Of a stretch of DNA of 64,000 bases, positions 26,241 to 35,701 are shown one piece after another. How positions within the stretch are numbered: the stretch's first letter is position 1; the number at the start of each line of letters is the position of its first letter. Below the pieces are notes generated by a model. The model had not been told where the DNA came from, searched no databases, and saw only the letters and a list, made by a program, of their open reading frames with translations. This stretch comes from Mesorhizobium sp. (GTDB lineage Bacteria > Pseudomonadota > Alphaproteobacteria > Rhizobiales > Rhizobiaceae). The stretch spans positions 82,422 to 146,421 of the forward strand of contig SAQG01000016.1 of NCBI GenBank assembly GCA_004020315.1, given 5' to 3'. Both the position numbers and the translations under genes were made by a program.

Positions 26241-26915
26241 ATGGTCGCCAAGGAGCCTACGGTTACCAGGGATTTGGGTTCCCGCATTCGCCGCCGCGGT
26301 CTGATGCTCGTGCTGTCGTCGCCGTCCGGCGCCGGCAAGTCGACGATCGCGCGCAATCTTCTGGAAAGCGATTCCAGCCTCGAACTGTCGGTCTCCGTCA
26401 CCACGCGGCCGCGCCGCGGCAGCGAGATCGAGGGCGTCCATTATCATTTCCGCACCATGCGTGAGTTCGAGCGGCTGCGCGATTCCGACGAACTACTCGA
26501 ATGGGCCGAAGTGCATGGCAATTGCTATGCGACGCCGCGTGAACCGGCCGAACTGGCGCTGGCGCAGGGCCGCGACATGCTGTTCGACATCGACTGGCAG
26601 GGCGCCCAGCAGCTCAAGGAGAAGATGCGCGCCGACATCGTCTCGATCTTCATCCTGCCGCCCTCGATGAAAGAATTGAAGGCGCGGCTGAAGCGCCGCG
26701 CCGAGGACCAGGAATCGGTGATCGAGACGCGTTTGAAGAACGCGCGCAACGAGATCGAGCATTGGAAGGAATATGATTTCGTCATCATCAACGACGATCT
26801 CGACCGTGCCTTCGCCGAAGTGCGCGGCATCGTCATCGCCGAGCGGCTCAGACGCGACCGGCGGCCCGGCCTGTTCGATTTCGTCTCGGGATTGCTCGAC
26901 GAGAAGACGGATTAA
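26241..26915 (+). CDS. gmk: Guanylate kinase
   Basis: 224 residues. It phosphorylates GMP to GDP. Walker A is SSPSGAGKST, the GMP-binding part is SVTTRPRRGSEIEGVHYHF, and FDIDWQGAQQ follows. The N-terminal 20 or so residues before LVLSSPSG are the extension common in rhizobia; GGAG lies 10 bases before ATG 26241. It ends 28 bases from the convergent DUF1330 gene. Confidence 0.97.
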   Translation: MVAKEPTVTRDLGSRIRRRGLMLVLSSPSGAGKSTIARNLLESDSSLELSVSVTTRPRRGSEIEGVHYHFRTMREFERLRDSDELLEWAEVHGNCYATPREPAELALAQGRDMLFDIDWQGAQQLKEKMRADIVSIFILPPSMKELKARLKRRAEDQESVIETRLKNARNEIEHWKEYDFVIINDDLDRAFAEVRGIVIAERLRRDRRPGLFDFVSGLLDEKTD

Positions 26916-26943
26916 TTCACGTCCTGACCGCTGGTGCTTTCGT

Positions 26944-27237
26944 TCACGGCGCTATTCCATCGACCATGACCAGATTGCGACTGAGCGCGGCATCGCGCAT
27001 TTCCAGTGCTGCGGCGTATTCGGCGGAGCCGTACCAGCGCCGCGCCTGCTCCATGTCGGGGAATTCGACGACGATCAGCGGCCCGGGATTCCAGTTCCCT
27101 TCCAGCGTTTCAACCTGGCCGCCGCGCACCAGATAGCGTCCGCCATGCTGGGCAATCGAGGCTGTGGCACGTGTGCGATAGGCTTCGATCGCCCCGTTGT
27201 CGCGTATCGTGACGTCCGAAAAGACATAGGCAGGCAT
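26944..27237 (-). CDS. DUF1330 domain protein
   Basis: 97 residues. A ferredoxin-like dimeric alpha-beta barrel pattern (PAYVFSDVTIRD; YLVRGGQVETLEGNW; VVEFPDMEQARRWYGS-x-EY) is typical of DUF1330. No enzymatic role is established for the family. It lies 70 bases downstream of rsmA on the same strand. Confidence 0.88.
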   Translation of the reverse strand: MPAYVFSDVTIRDNGAIEAYRTRATASIAQHGGRYLVRGGQVETLEGNWNPGPLIVVEFPDMEQARRWYGSAEYAAALEMRDAALSRNLVMVDGIAP

Positions 27238-27307
27238 TGTGGGTCTCCTGGCATGTTTCCTGCCCTGCTTACCCTAAGCATCGAAAGCCGAACGTCCGTC
27301 CGGAGCT

Positions 27308-28147
27308 TCACACCGCGTTGGTCAGTCGCACGAATTCCTCGACGTCCAGCGTTTCGGCGCGGCGGGTCGGGTCGATGCCGGCGCGGGTGAGCAGGGCTTC
27401 GCCGCCGAGGCTCTTGACGCTCTGCCGCAGCATTTTGCGACGCTGGCCGAAGGCCGCTTCGGTGACGCGGCTGAGCTTCTTGACATCGGTGGGCAGGGGA
27501 CTTGCCCGCGGCACGAGATGCACCACCGACGACACCACCTTGGGCGGCGGCGTGAACGCTTGCGGCGGCACGTCGAAAGCGATTTTTGCCTCCGTCCGCC
27601 AGCCTGCCAGCACGCCCAGCCGGCCATAGGCATCGCTGCCGGGGCGGGCGACGATGCGCTCGGCCACCTCGCGCTGGAACATCAGCGTCATCGATGCGTA
27701 GAAGGGCGGCCACTCGGCGACGGTCAGCCAGCGTATCAAAAGCTCGGTGCCGATATTGTAGGGCAGGTTGGCGACGATCCTCACAGATCCATTGTCCCCA
27801 TGTGGGCCTTTGGCAAGCGCTGCAAAATCCGTCTTCAGCGCATCGCCGGCAATGATCTCCAAACGGCCCGGATAGTGATCGGACACCTCCGCGAGCGCTG
27901 CTAGGCAGCGCTCGTCGCGTTCGATGGCGATGACCCGACCAGCGCCGTGGGAAAGCAGCGCCCGAGTCAGGCCACCGGGACCCGGACCGACCTCGATCAC
28001 CGTGGCGCCCGTCAGGTGGCCGGCGGCGCGCGCGATCTTGCCGGTCAGGTTGAGGTCGAGCAGGAAATTCTGGCCGAGCGCCTTTTTCGCCTGCAACCCA
28101 TGGCGTTCGATCACCGCGCGCAACGGCGGCAGCCCGTCGATGCTCAT
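27308..28147 (-). CDS. rsmA: 16S rRNA (adenine1518/1519-N6)-dimethyltransferase
   Basis: 279 residues. RsmA (KsgA) dimethylates two adjacent adenines in 16S rRNA late in 30S assembly. LGQNFLLD, the SAM motif VIEVGPGPGGLTRALL and the catalytic NLPYNIGTELL are present. Start ATG 28147 (MSIDGLPPLRAVIERHG) fits homologues better than the longer frame from 28204, which overlaps pdxA. It is last in the lptF operon. Confidence 0.96.
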   Translation of the reverse strand: MSIDGLPPLRAVIERHGLQAKKALGQNFLLDLNLTGKIARAAGHLTGATVIEVGPGPGGLTRALLSHGAGRVIAIERDERCLAALAEVSDHYPGRLEIIAGDALKTDFAALAKGPHGDNGSVRIVANLPYNIGTELLIRWLTVAEWPPFYASMTLMFQREVAERIVARPGSDAYGRLGVLAGWRTEAKIAFDVPPQAFTPPPKVVSSVVHLVPRASPLPTDVKKLSRVTEAAFGQRRKMLRQSVKSLGGEALLTRAGIDPTRRAETLDVEEFVRLTNAV

Positions 28148-28169
28148 GCGACCGCTCTCATGCAAAGGC

Positions 28170-29204
28170 TCATGCGACGGCAGCTTTCGTCCCGATGTCG
28201 GCAAGTCTGCGGGCGAGCCTCAACGCCGCGATCAGGCTGTCGGCCCGGGCGATGCCTTTGCCGGCGATATCGAAGGCGGTGCCGTGATCCGGTGAGGTGC
28301 GGATGAAGGGTAGGCCGAGCGTGACGTTGACCGCCTCGTCGAACGCCAGCGCCTTGGCCGGGATCAGCGCCTGGTCGTGATACATGCACAGCGCCACATC
28401 GTAGCCGGCTCGGGCGCGGGCATGGAACAGAGTGTCGGCCGGCAGCGGCCCGAATGCGTCGACGCCCTCTGCCCTCAGCCTTTCGATTGCCGGGCGGATG
28501 ATGCGCTCGTCCTCATCGCCCATCGCACCGCCTTCGCCGGCATGCGGATTGAGGCCCGCAATGGCAAGCCGCGGCTTGGCAATGCCGAAGCGATGTTCGA
28601 GGTCGGCGGCGGTGATGCGGGCGGTCGCGATGATCAAGTCCGTCGTCAGCGCTTTCGGCACCTCGCGCAACGCAATGTGGATGGTGACCGGAACCGTGCG
28701 CAACTCGGGACCGGCAAGCATCATCACTGGCATCGCTTGTGCGCCGGTGTGGAGCGTCGCCAGATGCGCCAGATACTCGGTGTGGCCGGGAAAACGGAAG
28801 CCGGCATCGTAGAGCGGCTTCTTGGCGATCGGGCACGTAACGACCGCCGCTGCGCGGCCGCCAAGGCAGTCATCAACAGCGCGGTCGATGGCCTCGATGA
28901 TGCCAGCGGCGTTGGCTGGGTCCGGCCGGCCGGGGCCGTCGACGAAGCGGGCGGCAAGCGGCACGACGGGCAGTGCGCGTGCAAAGACGCGCTCCGCTTC
29001 GGCTGGCACTGTCTCCGTGATTGGCACATCGGCCCCGAGCAGGCGCGCCCGTGCGGCAATCAACGCCGGATCGGCGATAAGATAGAAGCGCGGCACACCG
29101 GCGCTGTCGCGCGCCTGCCAGGCGGCAATGGCGATTTCTGGCCCGACACCAGATGGATCGCCGGCGCTCAGCGCCAGCGGAAGCGCTGCCTCTGGCGACT
29201 TCAG
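28170..29204 (-). CDS. pdxA: 4-hydroxythreonine-4-phosphate dehydrogenase
   Basis: 344 residues from CTG 29204. PdxA oxidises 4-phosphohydroxy-threonine in vitamin B6 synthesis. The N-terminal family signature SAGDPSGVGPEIA lies upstream of the first conventional start (GTG 29096), and no ATG, GTG or TTG occurs in frame before it. The best candidate is CTG 29204, overlapping the surA stop as CTGA, where relatives would be expected to have ATGA. Metal and substrate residues are visible: FPGHTEYLA, LNPHAGEGG, MYHDQALIPAKAL and TSPDHGTAFDIAG. Confidence 0.92.
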   Translation of the reverse strand: MKSPEAALPLALSAGDPSGVGPEIAIAAWQARDSAGVPRFYLIADPALIAARARLLGADVPITETVPAEAERVFARALPVVPLAARFVDGPGRPDPANAAGIIEAIDRAVDDCLGGRAAAVVTCPIAKKPLYDAGFRFPGHTEYLAHLATLHTGAQAMPVMMLAGPELRTVPVTIHIALREVPKALTTDLIIATARITAADLEHRFGIAKPRLAIAGLNPHAGEGGAMGDEDERIIRPAIERLRAEGVDAFGPLPADTLFHARARAGYDVALCMYHDQALIPAKALAFDEAVNVTLGLPFIRTSPDHGTAFDIAGKGIARADSLIAALRLARRLADIGTKAAVA

Positions 29205-30133
29205 CGCTCGACGATGCGGGCTTTCTTCCGCAACTCCTCGACATACTTCTTGGAGATCTCGTCGGCGTCCTTGCCACTCGAGCCTTCGCTCTGGAACACC
29301 ATCTGGGCGGCCTTATCGTCGGACACTTCGCGCGACGAGCAGATGCCGATGAACTCGACGCCGCGGTCTGTTTCGCGCGTGGGGGTGGCGCCACCGACCT
29401 TGGTGGCCTTGATCTGGTCGGCCCAGTCCGGCGGCAATTGCGGCGCCAGTATCCGGCCGAGATCGCGAACGGTGACGTCGATCAGGCCCTTGGCAAATTC
29501 GCGCGAGGTGTTGCAGCCGTTGAAGCGGGCGCGCATGGCGTCGGCCTCGCGCTTGCGCTTGGACAGCGTCGCGCTGCGCTCGGCCGCCGGCACGACGAAG
29601 ATGACCTGCTGCAGCATGTACTCCATGGCGGTCGGCTTGGTGCCGCCATTGTCGAGCATGCGCCTCACCACGTCCTGCTCGCTCAACGCGCCGCCGCTCT
29701 CGGAGCGATGGCGCGCGGTCAGCGCCTGGTTCCAGGCCATCTGGGAGCGGATGAACTCCTTGAAATGCTCCTTGCCGACGCCGGACTGCGCCATGACGCC
29801 ATCGAGTTGCTTGAGCTGCATCTTGTTGGTCGTGGCAAAGCGCTGATAGGCGGCGTCGACCTGGGCGTCACTGATGCGGATGCCGAGACGCCTGGCTTCG
29901 GCGACGCGGAGCGTCTGCTCGATCATTTCCTCGGCGGCGTTGCCTTTCTTGCGCTGCAGGCGCAGGAAAGCAGCCCGATGCTGGATGTCGCCGGTGGTGA
30001 TCGGTACGTTGTTGACGACGTATTTGATCTGGCTGGCAAAAGCCGGCGGCGTCATCATGGTGATCGAGGCCGAGGTCGCCGCCACCAGCAGCGCGAACCC
30101 TGCCGAAAAGAGGTATTTCCTCATCGAAAGCAT
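29201..30133 (-). CDS. SurA-like periplasmic peptidyl-prolyl isomerase/chaperone
   Basis: 310 residues with a signal peptide (MRKYLFSAGFALLVAATSAS). The N-terminal chaperone domain begins with IKYVVNNVPITTGDIQHRAAFLRLQ, the SurA hallmark. A single degenerate parvulin-like segment follows (GLIDVTVRDLGRI ... GVEFIGICSSRE). SurA escorts outer membrane proteins, LptD among them, which fits its place directly after lptD. ATG 30124 is an equally possible start. Its stop overlaps pdxA. Confidence 0.88.
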   Translation of the reverse strand: MLSMRKYLFSAGFALLVAATSASITMMTPPAFASQIKYVVNNVPITTGDIQHRAAFLRLQRKKGNAAEEMIEQTLRVAEARRLGIRISDAQVDAAYQRFATTNKMQLKQLDGVMAQSGVGKEHFKEFIRSQMAWNQALTARHRSESGGALSEQDVVRRMLDNGGTKPTAMEYMLQQVIFVVPAAERSATLSKRKREADAMRARFNGCNTSREFAKGLIDVTVRDLGRILAPQLPPDWADQIKATKVGGATPTRETDRGVEFIGICSSREVSDDKAAQMVFQSEGSSGKDADEISKKYVEELRKKARIVER

Positions 30134-30291
30134 CCCAATTCTATCTCGGTTCCGGCCAAATTTTATCCCATTTTGAGGGAGCTGGAACCCGTGCCTGCCT
30201 TATGCGGCGAAACGATGTCGTTAGAAGCGACGTGCGTACACTTGGACGCACAAAGCACGCTCTAACGCTTTGAATCTACGCATCGTGCTTT

Positions 30292-30315
30292 CCGAAAATC
30301 AATTCCGATTTTCGG
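30292..30315. repeat. Short palindromic intergenic element
   Basis: CCGAAAATC-AATTCC-GATTTTCGG, a perfect 9-bp inverted repeat with a 6-base loop in the 272-base gap between lptD and surA. There is no T-tract on either side, so it is not a classical terminator. It could stabilise or process the operon mRNA. Similar palindromes are common between rhizobial genes. Confidence 0.6.
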
Positions 30316-30405
30316 GCTGACGCGTTGGCCGGCCGCCCGTCCCGCCCGTCCGTTGTTGGCCAGTCGCCTGTTCCTGGCCAGGCGCCTGCAATGGCCAGTC
30401 ATCTG

Positions 30406-32823
30406 CTATTGGACAGTGTTGAAGGAGCTTTGTGTCGAGCCGAAGTCGCCGAGCGTGCGGAACGACAGGTTGAAACCGATGTTCTGCGACACTTCCTTGG
30501 TGCTCAGATCGCGGGATTCCGAGAATGTCATCAAATAGGTGAAGCATGAATCACTATAGGCAAAGCCGACCCCATCCTTGACCAGGACGCTTTGCTCCAG
30601 ATCGTAGGTGCCGGTACCGAAGACACGCCAGTTCTCTGCAAGTTGCGTCGAGGCGCCGAGCGTGACCTCGTGACGATCGGTCGTGAAGCCGTAGAGCGGC
30701 TGCGCCTGGATGAAGGCATATTTGGCGCTGAACGAAATCGGCAGGCCGGAATAGGCTGCCTTCACCTCGGCGCGGCGAACCTCGAAGCTCTGCTCGTCGA
30801 AACGGCCGCTGACCGAGCCGGACAGCCCGCTGGGGCTGTTGAAACCGACAAGGCCGACATAATCGGAGGTCGCGGTCTCCAGGCCCGAATCGGCGCCGAC
30901 GTTGACCAGGTCCGGCGCGGCGAAGGAGTTCTGGCCGTCAAGCTGGTAGGACTGGCCGAAAAGCGCGTTGGTGCTCCAGCCATTGTCATAGGCGCCGGAA
31001 TAGCGCAGCCCGACATTGGCGCGCGTGCCGCCTTCCAAGCGGTCGTAACCGGAGAACTTGTCGCGCTCGAACAATGTCGTGGCGTCAAAGACGAAGCTCT
31101 GGGCGTCCTCGTTGGGAACAGCGAGGCCGCCGACATATTGCTCGTTCGGACGCACGAACACCTGCGCCATCGGCTCGAAGATGTGGCTGGAACTGGTCGA
31201 CGAGAACAGCACCGGCCAACGCATTTCCAGCCCGGCAGTCGCCATGAAGCGGGCGAGCGACGATCGCGTATCGTCGTCGACGCCGAGGTTAGACGCCATC
31301 TGATTGATGGCATTGAGCGATCCCGAAGAGGCGTTGACATAGCCGGCGTCACCGCGGAGCGCCAGCAGCGGCGTCAGCAGCAGCCCGCCATCAGTGGTGA
31401 AGGTGCGCTTCCACTCCGCTTCGGCGGTGAGACGGCCCGACTGGCCCTCAATGCCGCGGACACTGGTGACGGACGCGGCGTTGTTCGGATCGGCAAGGAC
31501 CCTATCTAGCCTGTCGCGGCTGATGGCCTGCGCGTTGACATTGAGCGACAACTGCCCGCCGCCCACCGCCATGTCGGGGATGTAGGCGTAGTCGAGCGAG
31601 GGCAGCACCCAGGGCTGCTTGCCGGCCCGTGCGGTCGGATCGTCAGAGAGCGTCTCTTCCTGGACCTCGAAGCGCATGGCGCGCACGTCGAAATAGTTGC
31701 GGCCGTTGAGGCCGGTCAGGTAGATCGAGGAGCGATGCACACTGTCGTTGAAGTCTTCGATGGCGTAGGTGCGTGAGAAGTTCTTGTCGGTCTGCAACAG
31801 GACATCCCAGCCGAAGTCCCAGCGCTGATTGATAGCGAACTGGCCCTTGGTGCCCATCATGCCGCGGAACTTGTTCGGGTCGCCGGCCGCACCCGAATCG
31901 ACATTGTGCCCGTCGCTGTCGATGAACTCGTCGGGATCCTCTTGCCGGATGCCGGCGATCTTCAGGCTGTACTGGCCGTTGTTGAAGCGCTGGCGCCACT
32001 CGGCTTCGCCGAGAAAGCCCTGCTTGGTGTAACCGCTGCCGGTGACGGTGAGGTCGTAAGTTGGTGAGAGCGCGAAATAGTAGGGGACTTTGACCCCGAC
32101 GCCGAGGTCGCTCTTGTAGGAGATGCCGGGGATCAGGAAGCCGCTCTTGCGCTTGACGGTCGGGTCGGCAATCTCGAAGGCCGGCAGATAGGCAAGCGGA
32201 AAACCGAAGAACTCGAAATTCGAATTCTCGAAGCGAACCGTCTTCTTCTCGCCGTTCCAGATGATCTTTCGGGCCTTGATGCGCCAGGTCGGCGCTTTGT
32301 CCGGTTTGTCCTCGCAAGGTTCGCAAGCCGTGTAGACGCCGTTGTGGAACGTCGTCAGCACGCCGCCCATGCGTTCCGCGCTTTCGGCGGCGAAATAGGC
32401 CTTGTCGACGGTTTCGACACGCAGCGCGTTGACGAAGCCGTCGGCGAAATCGTCGGTAATGTCGACGTGCTGCGAATAGATTTTGGTGCCGTCGCTGTTG
32501 ACGACCTCGACATTGCCGCTGGCCACGAGCCGCTTGGTGTTGCGATTGTATTCGACCCGCTGGGCGACGAGGCGGTTGCCGCCATAATCGATCTGCACGC
32601 CGCCGACGGCCGTCACTGTCTGGTTGTCGTTATCATAGACCAGCGTATCTGCCGCCAGCAGCATTTGCGAGCCAGCGGGAACGTCGGCTGCCATGTCGCT
32701 GATATCCTGGGCAAAAGCCGGAATACTCGGGACGGCACAAGCGAGCAGGCATGCCAAGGCGCTCGCCCCATAGAGGCGCGCCGAACCGGCCTGTCTATGG
32801 ATGCGCAAAACCGCCCCCCTCAC
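30406..32823 (-). CDS. lptD: LPS-assembly protein LptD
   Basis: 805 residues. LptD is the outer-membrane barrel that inserts LPS at the cell surface. After a signal peptide (cleavage near PAFAQD) comes an OstA/LptA-like beta-jellyroll with LLAADTLVYDNDNQTVTA and VEYNRNTKRLVASGNVEV, then a long barrel. Cysteines ACEPC in the jellyroll and DSCFTYL near the end could form the interdomain disulfide known in E. coli. The start is GTG 32823, sharing its G with the lptG stop (TAGTG), with AAGGAAG 7 bases before; ATG 32889 would overlap lptG by 67 bases. Confidence 0.95.
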   Translation of the reverse strand: MRGAVLRIHRQAGSARLYGASALACLLACAVPSIPAFAQDISDMAADVPAGSQMLLAADTLVYDNDNQTVTAVGGVQIDYGGNRLVAQRVEYNRNTKRLVASGNVEVVNSDGTKIYSQHVDITDDFADGFVNALRVETVDKAYFAAESAERMGGVLTTFHNGVYTACEPCEDKPDKAPTWRIKARKIIWNGEKKTVRFENSNFEFFGFPLAYLPAFEIADPTVKRKSGFLIPGISYKSDLGVGVKVPYYFALSPTYDLTVTGSGYTKQGFLGEAEWRQRFNNGQYSLKIAGIRQEDPDEFIDSDGHNVDSGAAGDPNKFRGMMGTKGQFAINQRWDFGWDVLLQTDKNFSRTYAIEDFNDSVHRSSIYLTGLNGRNYFDVRAMRFEVQEETLSDDPTARAGKQPWVLPSLDYAYIPDMAVGGGQLSLNVNAQAISRDRLDRVLADPNNAASVTSVRGIEGQSGRLTAEAEWKRTFTTDGGLLLTPLLALRGDAGYVNASSGSLNAINQMASNLGVDDDTRSSLARFMATAGLEMRWPVLFSSTSSSHIFEPMAQVFVRPNEQYVGGLAVPNEDAQSFVFDATTLFERDKFSGYDRLEGGTRANVGLRYSGAYDNGWSTNALFGQSYQLDGQNSFAAPDLVNVGADSGLETATSDYVGLVGFNSPSGLSGSVSGRFDEQSFEVRRAEVKAAYSGLPISFSAKYAFIQAQPLYGFTTDRHEVTLGASTQLAENWRVFGTGTYDLEQSVLVKDGVGFAYSDSCFTYLMTFSESRDLSTKEVSQNIGFNLSFRTLGDFGSTQSSFNTVQ

Positions 32824-33905
32824 TAGCCGTCTTCCTTGTACAGCAAGAAAGTCACCCCGAAGAACATTGCCACGACAACCGGAACCCATGCGGCCACGAC
32901 TGTGGGTACGAATCCCGCCACGCCGAATGCCTTGACCAGCACTGTCACGACATAAAGCAGAAACCCGGCCAGGACGCCACCCAGAATCATCGTCGCGGAT
33001 TGTCCCATCCTCGCAAATCGCATCGACACCGTTGCGGCGATCAGCGTCATGGCGACGAGAAGGAACGGCAGCGCTACCAGTGAATCAAACTGCATGGCAA
33101 ACGCGTTCGCCTTGAGGCCGAAGGAGCGGGCAACCTCGATCTTGCCGGGCAGATCGTAGAAAGGGATAGTTTCCGGGCGCGCCAGCCGCTCTTGCACGAA
33201 TTCGGGCTTGAGATTGGTGGGTATCCGGTCGGTTGGCACCGATTGGATGTTGCCATCCCGGAAAACCCTGACGTCCTGCAGTTCCCAATAGCCATCCCGC
33301 AAAAAGGCGTGCGCCGCGTCCTTGCGTTCGACGATGTCGCCTTGCGGGTTGAGGACGAAGAAGACGGCGTCGGCCATCTCCAGGCCCTGATTGAGAACGG
33401 CGCGCGCGCCGATAATGGTATCGCCGGAACTGGTCTTCTGCCGGATCCATGGCTCGGCGTCGGCCGAGACGGTGTTCGACTCGCCGGAGCGGAGCTGGGT
33501 TTCAATTTTTTCGGACCAGGAATACGCATACGCGGCGATCGGATTGATGACGCCGACCGACAACATCCCGAACAGCAGCGCCCCGATGCAGCACGGCAAC
33601 AGGAATTGCCATGCGGACACGCCGGCGGAACGCGCGATGACCAGTTCATATCTGCGATTGAGCGAGACCAGCGTCGCCATTGCCGAGAACAGGCCGACGA
33701 ACGGCACCGTCTGCAGCATGATCATCGGCATCCGCAACCCTGAAATGGCGAACGCCGTGCCATAGGTGAAACCCGGCAAGCCGGTCGTGCGGCCGGAAAG
33801 CTCGGTGAAGTCGATCAGGAACACAAGCGCCAGGAGGCCGATGAAGAACCAGATGGTGATCGTCACGTACCGGAAGAAGAAGTATCTGCCCAGAGTCCAG
33901 CCCAT
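32823..33905 (-). CDS. lptG: LPS export permease LptG
   Basis: 360 residues. It has six transmembrane helices in two groups of three, split by a periplasmic jellyroll of about 150 residues. LptG with LptF forms the inner-membrane part of the LptB2FG transporter that extracts LPS. The N-terminus MGWTLGRYFFFRYV is typical of LptG. The region before its ATG is an unusual 17-bp repeat that creates two five-codon reading frames between lptF and lptG. Confidence 0.95.
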   Translation of the reverse strand: MGWTLGRYFFFRYVTITIWFFIGLLALVFLIDFTELSGRTTGLPGFTYGTAFAISGLRMPMIMLQTVPFVGLFSAMATLVSLNRRYELVIARSAGVSAWQFLLPCCIGALLFGMLSVGVINPIAAYAYSWSEKIETQLRSGESNTVSADAEPWIRQKTSSGDTIIGARAVLNQGLEMADAVFFVLNPQGDIVERKDAAHAFLRDGYWELQDVRVFRDGNIQSVPTDRIPTNLKPEFVQERLARPETIPFYDLPGKIEVARSFGLKANAFAMQFDSLVALPFLLVAMTLIAATVSMRFARMGQSATMILGGVLAGFLLYVVTVLVKAFGVAGFVPTVVAAWVPVVVAMFFGVTFLLYKEDG

Positions 33906-33941
33906 CAGCGTGTCCAGCCCATTAGCGTACCCAGCCCATCA
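33905..33941 (-). repeat. 17-bp repeat carrying three successive start codons at the lptF-lptG junction
   Basis: ATGGGCTGG occurs at 33939, 33922 and 33905, exactly 17 bases apart. The first ATG overlaps the lptF stop (TGATG) and encodes MGWVR then TAA. That TAA overlaps the second ATG (TAATG), which encodes MGWTR then TGA. That TGA overlaps the lptG ATG (TGATG). The result is an unbroken chain of stop-start overlaps from lptF to lptG. Confidence 0.9.
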
Positions 33942-35141
33942 GCCGGCTCCTTGGCCAGAAGCGCCGCGCCTGGCGAAGCGGAGCTTCAGGGCGCTCCAGC
34001 CGTCACCGAAGCGGCCGGCGAAATTCGTCATCCAGTCGGCCCAGGCGACCGGCAGTTCCATGGTCCGGTTGGAGACGATGAACCAGATCGCGACCGCGGA
34101 CGCCACGATAGGAACGCCGTAGACCATATAGGCGTATTGCGGAACGTTGTCGGCCTTGCCGGCGGCAAAGAAACCAAGCCAGCGCACGAAAAGCGCAATC
34201 GCGATCGCCGTGATCAGCGGATGAATGCGCGCCTCGCGATGGGAGCGCGCGTCTCCCGCAACCGCAAGCGCGATCAGCGCGAAGACGAGTGAATAGGACC
34301 ATTCGGAAAAACGCTGGTGGAGCTCGGCCAGGTACTTGTTCGGCCTTTTCTGGAATATCTTGTCGTTCGGACTGGGATTGAGCAGGTACTGGGTCGTCCG
34401 GTCCTTCGGCAAAAGCAAGACGTCCGATGAAGCCGACATGAAGGCGGACAGGTCGAAGGCATAGGAGGTGAACCGGATGACCGAAAGATCGCCGGCCAGT
34501 GTTTCGCGATGGATGACGCCGTCGTTCATCATCAGCACATTCTCGTCGCCGCTTTCGATGATGGCGCCGCTCTTGGCGTAGTAGATGAGGTTGACGCCTT
34601 CTTCGCGTGAATCGGCGACGAAAATGCCGCCAAGGCGGTTGTCCGGAAGCCGCTCGCCAATCTGCAGGAACAGGCCGTCCTCGATCTTGCGGAAGGTGCC
34701 TTCCTGGATGATCAGCGACAACAGATCGGCGCGCGACGACGCCACCAGTTCGCGGTTTTTCTGTCGTGCATAGGGATCGACGCCATTGTCGACGGCAAAC
34801 GAAAAGACGCTGGCCGCCAGCGCCAGGAGCATGATCGGCCTGGCGATGGTCCAGCGCGAAGCGCCCGCCGCGTTCAAGACGGCAAGCTCAGAATCGGAAT
34901 TCATCGCGCTCAGTGTCTGAGCGACCGCGACCACCAGGGCGAAAGGCACGACGATCGGGACGATCGACGGAATGATCAGCGCAGCGACCTCGAAGAAGGT
35001 CAGCGCCGACTGCCCGCTGTCGGTGACGAGGTCGATGCGGGCGAGCACCTGCGTCGTCCAAACGATCGCCAGCGTCCAGATGAGCGCTGCCAGGAAGACC
35101 GCCAACGCACGACGCATGATGTAGCGTTCAACGACCTTCAT
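33939..35141 (-). CDS. lptF: LPS export permease LptF
   Basis: 400 residues. YjgP/YjgQ fold: N-terminal helices beginning VERYIMRRALAVFLAALIWT, a periplasmic jellyroll, and three C-terminal helices; the basic cytoplasmic tail ends RRGASGQGAG. It is the partner of LptG. It is first in the lptF-lptG-lptD-surA-pdxA-rsmA operon. A possible promoter (TTGTAC, 17 bases, TACCTT) lies about 40-70 bases upstream on the minus strand, facing pepA on the other side. Confidence 0.94.
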   Translation of the reverse strand: MKVVERYIMRRALAVFLAALIWTLAIVWTTQVLARIDLVTDSGQSALTFFEVAALIIPSIVPIVVPFALVVAVAQTLSAMNSDSELAVLNAAGASRWTIARPIMLLALAASVFSFAVDNGVDPYARQKNRELVASSRADLLSLIIQEGTFRKIEDGLFLQIGERLPDNRLGGIFVADSREEGVNLIYYAKSGAIIESGDENVLMMNDGVIHRETLAGDLSVIRFTSYAFDLSAFMSASSDVLLLPKDRTTQYLLNPSPNDKIFQKRPNKYLAELHQRFSEWSYSLVFALIALAVAGDARSHREARIHPLITAIAIALFVRWLGFFAAGKADNVPQYAYMVYGVPIVASAVAIWFIVSNRTMELPVAWADWMTNFAGRFGDGWSALKLRFARRGASGQGAG

Positions 35142-35701
35142 GAAGGCTTTTCTCGATTTTGCCGAACGGCATCATGCCTCCAGACAAGGTAGTCGCCCGG
35201 CGACGCCTGTACAACCGGTCCGTTGGCGGTTCGATCGGGTTCCCGTCCCACATCGATATTTCCGGTGGGCTGGAGTGTCGGCGGCAATGGATAAGAAAGG
35301 GCGAACATCAATGGTTAACAACACGTTGCGGCAGAAAAGCGGGGCCGTGCCGCGACGAATCGCCATCGATTCCATCCGCCATATGGGATTGGATTCCGGC
35401 AAAGTCTTGCCAAATGCCGGAAAACGACCAAATGTCGCGCCGATCACGGTCATGGCCGCCGTGGCTGCAACGGCGGCGAGACCGACCCGAAACTGCCCGG
35501 CCTGTGGTTTACCGGCATGCGGCCAAGCATTCGCGGTTGCTTCGCCAATGCCCGCATCCAGGCCATCGCAATCACGCAGCAGATCGTCAGGCAGCGACGA
35601 TGATTGAAAATTGGGGTGGTGCTTCCGGTCGGAAACAGCCAAATATCTAGTTTCGTCAAGGCACTCTCCCGAAAACCCAACGCCGTTCCCGAAAGCAGGA
35701 C
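35142..35701. other. Divergent intergenic region between lptF and pepA
   Basis: 560 bases with no gene I can support. An open frame at 35286-35607 (+) lacks an RBS and reads as low-complexity Ala/Arg/Ser, so it is left out. The region must contain the promoters of both the LPS operon and pepA-holC. No riboswitch, tRNA or repeat was recognised. Confidence 0.5.

Noticed and set aside
28377..29846. 489-codon plus-strand frame opposite pdxA and surA
   Set aside because: Both minus-strand genes are well supported by motifs and operon order; the shadow is low in family features.
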